From the NCBI RefSeq assembly GCF_003268775.1, contig NZ_QLSU01000019.1, positions 1-64,000 on the forward strand: a stretch of 64,000 bases of DNA, given 5' to 3'. Below the pieces are notes generated by a model that had not been told where the DNA came from, ran no database searches, and was given only the letters and a program-made list of their open reading frames with translations. Source of the stretch: Paraburkholderia unamae. Lineage in GTDB: Bacteria; Pseudomonadota; Gammaproteobacteria; Burkholderiales; Burkholderiaceae. Of the stretch, positions 36,499 to 45,601 are shown piece by piece; position 1 is the first letter of the stretch, and each line of letters opens with the position of its first letter. The position numbers and the translations under genes are program-made.

Positions 36499-37977
36499 AT
36501 GGGGGTGGATATGGCTTCCGGAAAGTACAGCGGCGTTAACCGAACAAGCCAGGCGTATTCCTGCTTCTGTAACAAGGCGCTTGCCCAGTATGCGAATCGT
36601 CGTATCGACGCCGACCTCGCGCGACGCGGATTCCTCATCGGCATGGGGGCGACCATGCTAAGTGTCGTGCTCCCGGAACTCGTTCGGGCGCAGGGTGCGA
36701 GTCCCGCCGCCGCTGCGCCGCAGCCCGTCACGTTTACAAACTTCCGACTGTTCGACGGCAAGTCTGCCGGCCTGCGCGATGGGATGTTTCTCGTCGTCGA
36801 AGGAAGCCGCATCTCACAGCTGGGGCAAGGCCAGCCGCCCGCTGCCGGCATGAACCGCACCATCGATTGCGGCGGCAAGGTGATGATGCCAGGGTTGATC
36901 GAGATGCACTGGCATGCCATGCTCGCCTCACTTCCGATCCAGACGATCTTGCAGGCCGACCTGGGCCTGGTGTATCTGGCTGCGAGTGCGGAAGCCCAGC
37001 GTACGTTGCTGCGTGGCTTCACGACGATACGCGATGTGGGCGGCCCGGCATTCGCGCTGAAACAGGCTATCGACGCAGGGATGATTCCTGGCCCGCGCAT
37101 TTATCCGTCCGGCGCGATGATCACGACGACAGGTGGTCATGGCGATTTTCGCCCGCTCACGGACATCCCGCGTACGACGGGCGAAGTCAGTGCGCAGGAA
37201 AGGACCGGCGCGAATGCGATCGCCGATTCTGCGGACGAGGTGCGCTTACGCGTGCGCGAGCAGTTCCTGCAGGGCGCAACGCAGATCAAGATCGTGGGAG
37301 CCGGCGGCGTATCCACGCCGCGCAGTCCACTCGACATGCTGACCTTCACCGAGCAGCAACTGCGAGCAGCCGTCGAAACCGCGGGCGATTGGGGGACCTA
37401 TGTGGCCGTTCATGCGTACACGTCAGAAGCCGTGAAGCGAGCGGTGGCAGCAGGCGCGCAATGTATCGAACATGGTCATCTGATGGACGATCATGCAGCC
37501 GAGATCATGGCGAAGAACGGGACATGGTTAAGCACTCAGCCATTCGTGAACGAAGACGACGTCGGGCCGCTAGCGGGACCGATCCTCGAAAAGTTCCGGG
37601 AAGTCATCGTGGGGACCAACAACATGTACAAACTCGCACGCAAGCACGGACTCAAGGTGGCGTTCGGGACCGACCTGATCTTCTCGCCGGCGGTGGCGGC
37701 ACGCCAGGGTTTGATGATCGGTAATATGGCGCGCTGGTACAACGGCTCCGAGATTTTGCGGATGGTGACAGGGGGCAACGGGGAGTTGCTTGAGCTCTCA
37801 GGAAAGCGCAACCCCTATCCCGCCAAACTGGGGGTGCTTGAGCGGGGCGCATGGGCCGATTTGCTGGTCGTCGGTGGCAACCCGCTCGACAATGTGGGAC
37901 TGCTCGCCGATCCCGACAAGAACCTGAAGCTGATCATGAAGGATGGGCGCATCTATAAAGATGCCATGCAGACCTAG
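36499..37977 (+). CDS. Tat-exported amidohydrolase family protein
   Basis: A 492-residue metal-dependent hydrolase. Residues around 40-62 carry RRGFLIGMGATMLSVVLPEL, a Tat-like signal; the extra N-terminal region is unusually long, so a later start is possible. The core has VMMPGLIEMHWHAMLAS (HxH metal motif), TQIKIVGAGGVSTPRSPLDM (Lys bridge position), VAVHAYTSEAVKRAVAAGAQ, CIEHGHLMDD and AFGTDLIFSP, the order of the imidazolonepropionase/prolidase-like amidohydrolases. Periplasmic activity is inferred; the substrate is unknown. Confidence 0.87.
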   Translation: MGVDMASGKYSGVNRTSQAYSCFCNKALAQYANRRIDADLARRGFLIGMGATMLSVVLPELVRAQGASPAAAAPQPVTFTNFRLFDGKSAGLRDGMFLVVEGSRISQLGQGQPPAAGMNRTIDCGGKVMMPGLIEMHWHAMLASLPIQTILQADLGLVYLAASAEAQRTLLRGFTTIRDVGGPAFALKQAIDAGMIPGPRIYPSGAMITTTGGHGDFRPLTDIPRTTGEVSAQERTGANAIADSADEVRLRVREQFLQGATQIKIVGAGGVSTPRSPLDMLTFTEQQLRAAVETAGDWGTYVAVHAYTSEAVKRAVAAGAQCIEHGHLMDDHAAEIMAKNGTWLSTQPFVNEDDVGPLAGPILEKFREVIVGTNNMYKLARKHGLKVAFGTDLIFSPAVAARQGLMIGNMARWYNGSEILRMVTGGNGELLELSGKRNPYPAKLGVLERGAWADLLVVGGNPLDNVGLLADPDKNLKLIMKDGRIYKDAMQT

Positions 37978-38469
37978 ACCTGCCTCTTCAGGTTGTTGAC
38001 CAACTGACGGCGCATCATGTCGGCGGCTGGCTGGAGCGGAGCAACGTGAAGTCCGATATACGCCGAGATTAAACGGGCGCTACTGGCAGCGGACGAACTG
38101 CAAAAAGTCCGCTGTCTGACTTGATTTGACGTTTGAATGTCAATCAAAACCTCCTGATGAGCGGCCGCAGCCGACTGCCGCCCTATACGTTTTGCTTGGG
38201 TTCGCCGTGCCTTGTCGCGCCGCGAACGGCAGAAAGCAATCGCATTTCTTAGGCGCCAGCGCGTTGCGACACATTCACTGTCGCAACGATGACTCTTGCA
38301 GACCAGTGCTCCAACCAGACTTGCGAAAAGCCGGATGCATACTCATGTGCGTCGACGAGATAGGGGGCTCAAACTGTTTAAGCGAAGCAGGGTAAAGTCA
38401 AACAGAGTAGCTTTTATCTCTTGATCCAGGCTTTTCAATGGATGGCGCAATTGATGCGGTCTACGGAGA
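37978..38469. other. Gene-free stretch of about 490 bases
   Basis: I see no credible gene. It holds an inverted repeat CAGCGGAC/GTCCGCTG (38087-38094 with 38107-38114), a possible terminator for the amidohydrolase gene. An 89-codon plus-strand frame (38126-38395) is rich in Cys and Arg and lacks a ribosome-binding site. Confidence 0.45.
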
Positions 38470-39201
38470 CTATGGTTTGGTGCTCGCCGTGGTCTGAAAC
38501 AACACAGGCTGGGTTCGATAAAGCGCGGGAAACAAGCTCTTCAATGCGTCGATCTTCGGCATATCGTTGATCGCGATGTACGGGTAGTCGGGATGAAGGG
38601 CGAGAAAATTCTGGTGGTAATTCTCGGCAGGATAGAAGCCCTTGAACGGCTCGACACGCGTCACAATCGGACTCGCGAACACGTGTGCGCCCTGTAACTG
38701 TGCGATGTAGGCCTGCGCCACATTGCGCTGTTGCGCATTCAACGGAAAGATCGCCGAGCGGTACTGGGTGCCGTGGTCAGGGCCCTGGTAGTCGAGTTCC
38801 GTCGGGTTGTGCGCGACCGAGAAGAAAATTTGCAGGAGCTTCCCGTAGCTGATCACGGTGGGATCGAAGGTGATCCGCACCGATTCTGCGTGCCCCGTAT
38901 CGCCATCGCTCACGCGCTCGTATTCGGCCGTATCGGACGCGCCGCCCGTGTAGCCGGACGCCACCTGCGTAACGCCGCGTACGTGTTCGAACACGCCCTG
39001 GACGCCCCAGAAGCAGCCACCCGCGAGCACGGCGGTTTCCGTATGCGCGTTGCCTGCGTGCTCGTCCTGAACCGGCGCAGGAATGGACACTGCACGCTCA
39101 TCGGAATGGGCGCTGCGCTGCCAGAACGCGACGGCGGCCATCACCATCGCGAGGGCGCCAAAGTGGGCGATCTTGCTGGATTTCATGAAAAGCGGATTCA
39201 C
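38470..39201 (-). CDS. msrA: Peptide-methionine (S)-S-oxide reductase, exported
   Basis: A 243-residue enzyme. GGCFWGVQGVFEHVRGVTQV contains the MsrA active-site GCFWG with catalytic Cys; YQGPDHGTQYRSAIF and YHQNFLALHP are further family motifs. The N-terminal AHFGALAMVMAAVAFW looks like a signal peptide or anchor, so it acts in the envelope. A GTG start at 39201 has AAGGA upstream. It is the last gene of msrB-dipZ-msrA, repairing oxidised Met in periplasmic proteins with reductant supplied through DipZ. Confidence 0.95.
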   Translation of the reverse strand: MNPLFMKSSKIAHFGALAMVMAAVAFWQRSAHSDERAVSIPAPVQDEHAGNAHTETAVLAGGCFWGVQGVFEHVRGVTQVASGYTGGASDTAEYERVSDGDTGHAESVRITFDPTVISYGKLLQIFFSVAHNPTELDYQGPDHGTQYRSAIFPLNAQQRNVAQAYIAQLQGAHVFASPIVTRVEPFKGFYPAENYHQNFLALHPDYPYIAINDMPKIDALKSLFPALYRTQPVLFQTTASTKP

Positions 39202-39243
39202 GATGTCATCCTTGCCAGACGAAGCAAGTCCGGCCGGTGGGGT

Positions 39244-41058
39244 TTAACCGAAAGTAAATGCGAAGGCCTGCACGCCCGCATCGAGAAACTGGATCGCGAA
39301 GGTGTGATCCGCGACGTCTCCGGGCTGGCGAACGAGTTGATAAAGGCGCTGCCCTGTCACCGTCCCAGCGCCATCCGGCGCGACATCGCTGCCGTGCGCG
39401 CCTGCCGGCGCCTTGCCGTCGACCGTCACGCGAAAGCGCACTGGCTTGCCGTCGGGGCCGGGGCCAAGAACCAGATGCAGGTCTCGTGCATGAAAGCGAT
39501 AGATGATTTCTCCGCCGGGTTTGGCGAGCGTCGCGTGCTCGCCGCCGACGCTCCACTCGCCTGTCAGTCCCCAATGGTTGAGAGCGGGATTCGACGGCGC
39601 GCGATAGTCGTGCGCGCGGTCCTGTGCGACGCCACCGGGCGACGCGAAGCCTTCGGCGCGCTCGAAACCGATATAGGTTTCGGGCGAGCGCATGTCGGCA
39701 TTGTCGGCCTGTCGCTGGACGCCGCGCTCTTCGGCGCCGCCCAGGCCGATGGGGATGTTGGCAGCATCCGCGTGGCCCGCTTCCACGAGCAGTTGCTGAA
39801 TGACGCGTTCGGACTGGTCATACTCGCCTTCACCAAAGTGCTCGTAGCGAATCTGCCCTTTGGCATCGGCAAAATAATGGGCGGGCCAGTACTGGTTGTC
39901 GAACGCACGCCAGATTGCGTAGTTGTTGTCGATCGCCACGGGATAGTCGACGCCGAGATCGTGAACGGCCTTGCGCACGTTGTCGATGTTGCGTTCGAAG
40001 GCGAACTCGGGCGCATGCACGCCAATCACCACCAGCCCCTTGTCGCGGTACTTGCTGGCCCACGCCTTGACGTAGGGAAGGGAGCGCAGGCAGTTGATGC
40101 ACGAATACGTCCAGAAGTCGACGATGACGACCTTGCCGCGCAGGGCCTCGTCGGTCAGCGGCGCCGAATTCAGCCATTGCACGGCGCCCCCTAACTGCGG
40201 CAACTGGCCGAGCACCGGTAGCGCTTGCGTGGTTGCGGGGCGCATGGCGTCGGAGGCGCGCATCATGGCGCCTCCGGTCGCCGACATCGTGTTCGCGGCG
40301 CCGGCGGCACCGGTCATCGCCATCGCGCGTTGGTGCGACGGTGCGAACGCATCGACGAGACGCTGCTCGAGACCACCCGTCGCCACCGTCGAAATGCGCG
40401 TGAGCACGCCCGTGTCCAGACCGAGCGCGATGGCGGCAACACCGGCGAGCATCGCCGCGCCAATACCGCGCCGGATCCACTGGCCCGCCCCCAGTGAGCG
40501 CTTCATCGCCGCGAAGACACGGCCGCCCAGCAGCAGCGCGACGGCGAGGGAAGTTGCCGCTCCGGCCGCGTACGCCAGCAACAGCAGCGTTGTGCCGATG
40601 CTCGCGCCTTGCAGCGCTGCGCCGGTCAGGACAAGACCGAGAATCGGTCCGGCGCAGGGCGCCCACAAGAGTCCCGTGGCGACGCCAAGCAGAAACGACG
40701 AACCGATCCCCGGCGCGCCGTCGTGCTGCGCGGCGTTGGAAAGCCGGTTGCCCGCGTTCACGAGCGGCTGCATGATGCGATCGGCGAGACCGGGCAGCAG
40801 GAGCGTGAGGCCAAATACCGCGAGCAGCACGATCGCGAGCCAGCGGCCATACTGGTTGGCCTGGGCGACCCAGCCGCCGCCGACGGCAGCGAGCGTTGCG
40901 ACCGCTGCGAAGGTGGCGGCCATGCCGCCGAGCAGCGGCAGGCCGGAGCGCACGAAGGGCTGATCGGCGCGTGCAAAGACGAAGGGCAGCACGGGCAGGA
41001 TGCACGGACTCAGGATGGTGAGCACGCCGCCGAGATACGCCAGGACGATGAGTAGCAT
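39244..41058 (-). CDS. dipZ: DipZ-type protein: CcdA/DsbD membrane domain plus thioredoxin-like domain
   Basis: A 604-residue membrane protein. Residues 1-240 form a CcdA-like core (ILSPCILPVLPFVFARADQP, LLWAPCAGPILGLVLTGAAL) with the paired membrane Cys residues that carry electrons from thioredoxin. After a linker with Ala/Met-rich sequence comes a TlpA-like domain with the redox motif in FWTYSCINCLRSLPYVKAW (CxxC). The C-terminal 150 residues are a jelly-roll-like extension found in DipZ proteins. Between msrB and msrA it is the clear electron supplier for periplasmic Met-sulfoxide repair. Confidence 0.93.
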   Translation of the reverse strand: MLLIVLAYLGGVLTILSPCILPVLPFVFARADQPFVRSGLPLLGGMAATFAAVATLAAVGGGWVAQANQYGRWLAIVLLAVFGLTLLLPGLADRIMQPLVNAGNRLSNAAQHDGAPGIGSSFLLGVATGLLWAPCAGPILGLVLTGAALQGASIGTTLLLLAYAAGAATSLAVALLLGGRVFAAMKRSLGAGQWIRRGIGAAMLAGVAAIALGLDTGVLTRISTVATGGLEQRLVDAFAPSHQRAMAMTGAAGAANTMSATGGAMMRASDAMRPATTQALPVLGQLPQLGGAVQWLNSAPLTDEALRGKVVIVDFWTYSCINCLRSLPYVKAWASKYRDKGLVVIGVHAPEFAFERNIDNVRKAVHDLGVDYPVAIDNNYAIWRAFDNQYWPAHYFADAKGQIRYEHFGEGEYDQSERVIQQLLVEAGHADAANIPIGLGGAEERGVQRQADNADMRSPETYIGFERAEGFASPGGVAQDRAHDYRAPSNPALNHWGLTGEWSVGGEHATLAKPGGEIIYRFHARDLHLVLGPGPDGKPVRFRVTVDGKAPAGAHGSDVAPDGAGTVTGQRLYQLVRQPGDVADHTFAIQFLDAGVQAFAFTFG

Positions 41059-41094
41059 GATGGTGTCGGGAAGGACGATGCGGGTTCGACCGGT

Positions 41095-41628
41095 TCAGGC
41101 CGCGCCAGGCTTGAAGGTCATGGCGATGCCGTTCATGCAGTAGCGCAGGCCGGTCGGCTTCGGGCCGTCGTCGAAGACATGGCCGAGGTGGCCACCACAG
41201 CGGTGGCAATGCACTTCGGTGCGGACCATGCCGAACGAGCGATCCCTGTGTTCGGCCACCGCATGCGGGAGCGGCGCATAAAAGCTCGGCCAGCCCGTGC
41301 CGCTCTCGAATTTCGTCGTCGAGGCGAACAGGTTCGTCGCGCAACCCGCGCACGCAAAAATGCCGGCTCGGTGTTCGTCGTTGAGCGGGCTCGTGAAGGG
41401 CGGTTCCGTCCCCGCATTTCGCAGCACTTCGTACTGGGCGGGCGTGAGGAGCTTGCGCCATTCGGCATCGCTATGCACAACGGCGAAATGTTCGGCGGGC
41501 CCGGACGCCGCGCCCGCCGCCGCCGCATCGCCGTCAGGCTGAGCCGCCTTCACGCGCCACTGGCCGAGCGCGGCCATGACGGCGAGCGCGCCGCCGCCCG
41601 ATAGCAGCAGCCGTCTACGGATATCCAT
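41095..41628 (-). CDS. msrB: Peptide-methionine (R)-S-oxide reductase, Tat-exported
   Basis: About 177 residues. The N-terminus MDIRRRLLLSGGGALAVMAA is a Tat-type signal. The catalytic domain has GIFACAGC and VHCHRCGGHLGHVFDDGP, the two zinc CxxC pairs, FESGTGWPSF, and resolving/catalytic Cys in LRYCMNG. Start ATG 41628 has AAGGAGA seven bases upstream. First gene of the msrB-dipZ-msrA operon, divergent from a two-component system that may control it in response to oxidants. Confidence 0.95.
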   Translation of the reverse strand: MDIRRRLLLSGGGALAVMAALGQWRVKAAQPDGDAAAAGAASGPAEHFAVVHSDAEWRKLLTPAQYEVLRNAGTEPPFTSPLNDEHRAGIFACAGCATNLFASTTKFESGTGWPSFYAPLPHAVAEHRDRSFGMVRTEVHCHRCGGHLGHVFDDGPKPTGLRYCMNGIAMTFKPGAA

Positions 41629-41834
41629 CGTGCTCTCCTTGTGCGGTGCACCGCCGCCCGAGGGGTAGGCGGCGCGCATCCTTTACACGAAGCATAGGCA
41701 GCGCCCGATATCGAAGTCCTCACGAAAAGTAAAATTAATTGTGATAACTCTGTGGCGGAATTTCTGCACAATGGTTTTTTCATCGCGCTTCAATCCGGGG
41801 CGCGCTGCGCCCTATCGAACGAGCTGAACGACAC

Positions 41835-42596
41835 ATGGATCGGACCAAACGCGTACTCATCGTCGAGGACGACGCGGATATCGCCAACGTGCTCATGCTG
41901 CATCTGCGCGACGAGCACTACGAGGTGGTCCACAGCGCCGATGGCGCCGAGGGGTTGCGGCTGCTGGAGCAGGGCGGCTGGGACGCCTTGATCCTTGACC
42001 TGATGCTGCCGGGAGTCGATGGCCTCGAAATCTGCCGGCGCGCGCGGGCCATGACACGCTATACGCCGATCATCATCACGAGCGCGCGTTCGAGCGAAGT
42101 GCACCGCATTCTCGGGCTCGAACTCGGCGCCGACGATTACCTCGCGAAGCCGTTTTCGGTGCTCGAACTCGTCGCGCGCGTCAAGGCCCTGCTGCGCCGG
42201 GTCGAGGCGATGGCGAAAGATCTGCGGCTCGAAGGCGGCACGCTGATGCTGGGCGGCTTTTCAATCGATCCAGTCACGCGCGAAGCCCAGGTCGATGGCA
42301 AACGCATCGAGCTGACGCCGCGTGAATTCGACCTGCTTTATCACTTTGCGCGCCATCCGGGCAAGGTGTTCTCGCGCATGGAACTGCTCAACGCCGTCTG
42401 GGGCTATCAGCACGAAGGCTACGAACACACGGTCAACACACACATCAACCGCCTGCGCACCAAGATCGAAGCCGACCCGGCGCAGCCGGTGCGCATCCTG
42501 ACCGTGTGGGGGCGTGGCTATAAATTCGACCCGCTGGCGCCCGCGGCTTCCGGCAACGCCGCGCTGCGCGACGACAGCCAGGGAGGGGTGCCATGA
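41835..42596 (+). CDS. OmpR-family response regulator
   Basis: A 253-residue regulator. The receiver has IVEDDADIAN, phospho-Asp in LILDLMLPGVDGLEI and Lys in YLAKPFSVLEL. The winged helix is IELTPREFDLLYHFARHPGK and TVNTHINRLRTKIE, ending in WGRGYKFD. It overlaps the sensor kinase start by four bases (ATGA), so the two are coupled. Divergent from msrB over about 206 bases; the msr operon is the nearest candidate target. Confidence 0.95.
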   Translation: MDRTKRVLIVEDDADIANVLMLHLRDEHYEVVHSADGAEGLRLLEQGGWDALILDLMLPGVDGLEICRRARAMTRYTPIIITSARSSEVHRILGLELGADDYLAKPFSVLELVARVKALLRRVEAMAKDLRLEGGTLMLGGFSIDPVTREAQVDGKRIELTPREFDLLYHFARHPGKVFSRMELLNAVWGYQHEGYEHTVNTHINRLRTKIEADPAQPVRILTVWGRGYKFDPLAPAASGNAALRDDSQGGVP

Positions 42597-44092
42597 ACCT
42601 GTCAGTGACGCAGCGGATATCCATCGTGTTTGCGGTGCTCCTGATCGCGTGCTGCGGGGCGTCGGCCTGGTTGCAGATACGGGATTCAGACCTGCACGAT
42701 CAGGAGGTCATCCAGGCGCTCTCCCACGACCTGGCCTTCCACATCGCCCGCAACTCCACGCTCATGGGCGCGGACGGTCCCAAGCCCGCGGCGTTGCGCA
42801 CGTTGTTCGGCCAACTGATGGTGGTGAATCCGAGCGTCGAAGTCTATCTGCTTGACGCGAACGGTCACATCACCGGCGACGATGCCCCGCCCGGACATAT
42901 CCGCCGCATGCAGGTCGACCTGCAACCGGTGCGGCGTTTTCTGGCCAACGAACCATTGCCGATTCTGGGCGACGATCCGCGCAGCGCAGACGCGCGCAAG
43001 GTGTTCAGCGCCGCCGTCGTTCCAGGCGCCGACGGCCACCCGGCTGGCTATATCTACGTCGTCCTGATTGGCGAAGCGCGCGATGCACTGGCTTCGCGGC
43101 TTGCACAAAGCACCGTGCTGCGCACCACGCTCGGACTGATGGCCGTGGTCGCCTCGCTCGGCCTCATTGCCGGGCTCATCGCATTCGGACTGATCACGCG
43201 GCCCTTGCGGCGTCTGACCGATACCGTAAGCCGCTTCGATGCATCGATTCGCACCGGCTCGGAACCGGCGCCGCTTGCGCTCAGTCGCACGGCGGCATCC
43301 ACGGGAACGCGCGATGAGATTGCCATTCTCGAACGCACCTTCGCCCAGATGGCCGATCGCATCGGTTTGCAGTGGCGCGAACTCAAACGGCAGGACCAGG
43401 AGCGGCGCGAACTCTTCGCGAACATCTCGCACGATCTGCGCACGCCGTTGACTTCCCTGCACGGCTACCTCGAGACCTTGTCGTTGAAAGACGAGAGTCT
43501 GGAGGGCGGCGAACGCCGCCGCTATCTGGCGGTCGCGCTCGCGCAAAGCACGAAGGTAGGGCGGCTTGCGCAATCGCTGTTCGAACTGGCACGGCTGGAG
43601 CACGAGAACGTACAGCTGACGCTCGAAACGTTTCCCCTCGCGGACGTCGTGCAGGACGTGTTCCAGAAGTTCGAGCTGGCCGCGCAATCCCGGAAGATCC
43701 GCCTGAAGGCTCAGATTCCGCCGCGTTTGCCGGCGGTTTGCGCCGATCTGGGCATGATCGAGCGCGTGCTGACCAACCTGCTCGACAACGCAATCCGGCA
43801 TGCGCCTGACGGCGGCGAGGTCAGTGTCGAACTGGCCGGCGAGGGTGACAAGGTGAGCGTCGTGGTCAGTGATACAGGTCCCGGAATCGCGCCCGAACTT
43901 CGTGCGAATCTGTTCCGGCGAGCGTTCAGTTCAGGCGACGCACGCCGCCAGGGCGGCTTGGGATTGTTGATCGTGCAACGGATGCTGCAACTGCATGGCA
44001 GCGTCATCGAGCTGGTCGAGCGCAACGATCGCGGCGCGACGTTCAGTTTCAAGCTGAACGCCGCGCCAGTGCGGGCGGCGCTCAAGACGTGA
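42593..44092 (+). CDS. Sensor histidine kinase (EnvZ-like)
   Basis: A 499-residue inner-membrane kinase. TM1 is near residues 8-26, a periplasmic domain of about 140 residues follows, TM2 is near 165-195 (TTLGLMAVVASLGLIAGLIA) and HAMP begins with TRPLRRLTDTVSRF. The phospho-His box is LFANISHDLRTPLTSLHGYL; ATPase motifs are NLLDNAIRHAP, VVSDTGPGI and GGLGLLIVQ. It signals to the overlapping OmpR-family regulator. The periplasmic sensor has no recognised ligand motif. Confidence 0.95.
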   Translation: MNLSVTQRISIVFAVLLIACCGASAWLQIRDSDLHDQEVIQALSHDLAFHIARNSTLMGADGPKPAALRTLFGQLMVVNPSVEVYLLDANGHITGDDAPPGHIRRMQVDLQPVRRFLANEPLPILGDDPRSADARKVFSAAVVPGADGHPAGYIYVVLIGEARDALASRLAQSTVLRTTLGLMAVVASLGLIAGLIAFGLITRPLRRLTDTVSRFDASIRTGSEPAPLALSRTAASTGTRDEIAILERTFAQMADRIGLQWRELKRQDQERRELFANISHDLRTPLTSLHGYLETLSLKDESLEGGERRRYLAVALAQSTKVGRLAQSLFELARLEHENVQLTLETFPLADVVQDVFQKFELAAQSRKIRLKAQIPPRLPAVCADLGMIERVLTNLLDNAIRHAPDGGEVSVELAGEGDKVSVVVSDTGPGIAPELRANLFRRAFSSGDARRQGGLGLLIVQRMLQLHGSVIELVERNDRGATFSFKLNAAPVRAALKT

Positions 44093-44119
44093 TCGACTTG
44101 CGCGTGCGGCCTCGCGCCA

Positions 44120-44317
44120 TAGGTCGATCACGATGCGCGAGGAGCGGGCGCGCGAGCAACACAATGCGATTTGCTGGTTCGCTGCGCTTTTTTCCGTGTC
44201 GCTTTGCACGGTATCGCGATGATCGACCACGCCTTCTCGTACCGGCGTCAGGCACGCGCCACAAATACCCATCTCGCACGACAGCGGCACGTTGACGCCG
44301 CCTTCCAGCAGGACAGG
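44120..44317 (-). pseudogene. VanB/phthalate-dioxygenase-reductase type ferredoxin, fragment
   Basis: About 66 residues match the C-terminal 2Fe-2S domain of class IA oxygenase reductases: GGVNVPLSCEMGICGACLTP, EGVVDHRDTVQSDTEKSA, IALCCSRARSSRIVIDL. All four cluster Cys positions are kept (CX4CX2C and CC). The FMN and NAD domains that should precede are absent, and the frame runs on beyond the family end. It lies between a kinase and a LysR gene and is a deletion remnant. Confidence 0.8.
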
Positions 44318-44501
44318 TCATTCGTGAACTCATCGTAATATATAGCAGAATATAGCGATGGGTGCGCCGCGCTACCATGCCCGGAGCACAAACACGAGGA
44401 CGTTTTGATCCATCAGTTGAAAGTGGCGCGCGCGATGGTACACATGCGCCAGTGCGCTCGCGCATGTGGATCAAGCCGCCGGCCGAACCAGGAGACAAGC
44501 A

Positions 44502-45449
44502 ATGTTTATCCGGCAACTCAACTATCTGGTTACGTTGGCCAGGGAGCAACATTTCGCGCGCGCAGCGGAGCTTTGCAACGTAACGCAACCGGCGCTATCG
44601 TCCGCCATACGCAGTCTGGAGAACGAACTGGGACTGGTGATCGTCAGGCGCGGCCGACGTTTTCTCGGACTCACCGAGGAAGGCGAGCGGGTGCTGGGTT
44701 GGGCCCGTCAGACCATCGCTGCGCTCGACCATATGAGGCAGGATGTCTCCGCTGCGAACCTGCTAACCGGTACGGTCAGGGTCGGCGTGATTCCCACGAC
44801 AATGCCCGTCGTGAGCCTGCTCATCGCAACCTGTCGGGAAACGCATCCCATGCTGAGGTTCGCTGTGCGTTCACTGAGCTCGGACGCCATCCTGCGGCAA
44901 CTCGACGAATATGAACTCGATATCGGCTTTACCTATCTCGACGAACACACGCAGGCCGGTTTCGAGGTGATGCAGCTTTATCGCGAACGCTATGTCCTGG
45001 TCTCGCCGTCCGGACCGGACGAAAGTGTGCGCGCCGGTGCCGTTCGCTGGGATGCATTGGGCGAATTGCAATTTTGTCTTCTGGATTCCTCAATGCAGAA
45101 CCGGCAGGTGATCAATGCTGCTTTCCGTCGTGCTGGCATTGAGCCCAAAATCGTACTCGAGGCGGACTCGTTGCTCACGTTGATGTCGAGCGTTCAGCAT
45201 ACCGGGCTTCACACGGTGTTGCCGCATAGCGTGCTCAGCGTAACGGACAGCGCCGGGCGGGATGCGGTGACACCGATCGCGCCGGAACTCACTCGCGAGA
45301 TCGGCCTGATTGCACGCGAACTTCCCTCCCGCCCGCCGCTCGTTGCGGCCTTATGGAAAGCCGCCGGGCGTCTCGATTTGCAGACGCGATTCGACGCATT
45401 CCTGGATCACCCGCACGCGATTGTCGACGCGACAACTGCCGTTTCATAA
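44502..45449 (+). CDS. LysR-type transcriptional regulator
   Basis: About 315 residues. The helix-turn-helix is LNYLVTLAREQHFARAAELC and NVTQPALSSAIRSLENELGL; the effector domain starts at GTVRVGVIPTTMPVVSLLIA. The MFIRQLNYLVTLAREQHF opening is typical of CynR/CbbR-like regulators placed beside formate dehydrogenase genes. Start ATG 44502 has AGGAGA upstream. It reads in the same direction as fdh, 152 bases ahead, and is its likely regulator. Confidence 0.92.
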   Translation: MFIRQLNYLVTLAREQHFARAAELCNVTQPALSSAIRSLENELGLVIVRRGRRFLGLTEEGERVLGWARQTIAALDHMRQDVSAANLLTGTVRVGVIPTTMPVVSLLIATCRETHPMLRFAVRSLSSDAILRQLDEYELDIGFTYLDEHTQAGFEVMQLYRERYVLVSPSGPDESVRAGAVRWDALGELQFCLLDSSMQNRQVINAAFRRAGIEPKIVLEADSLLTLMSSVQHTGLHTVLPHSVLSVTDSAGRDAVTPIAPELTREIGLIARELPSRPPLVAALWKAAGRLDLQTRFDAFLDHPHAIVDATTAVS

Positions 45450-45601
45450 GCCAGACTTATCTGGTGATACGTCGAAACGATTGGATCGACATTAAGCTTG
45501 TCGTCGACACTCTGTCCGTCGATCGATCGCAGGTAGCGCGATCGGACAGCCGGCGGCACCAGGCGGCCGGTTCCTCGCCAATCAGAGTGGAGACAGACAT
45601 C

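Noticed and set aside
38126..38395. 89-codon frame in the gap before msrA
   Set aside because: Cys/Arg-rich with no start signal; no family resemblance.
38731..41461. Long open frames on both strands overlapping msrA and dipZ (487 and 543 codons)
   Set aside because: They are shadows of the clearly coding DipZ and MsrA frames.
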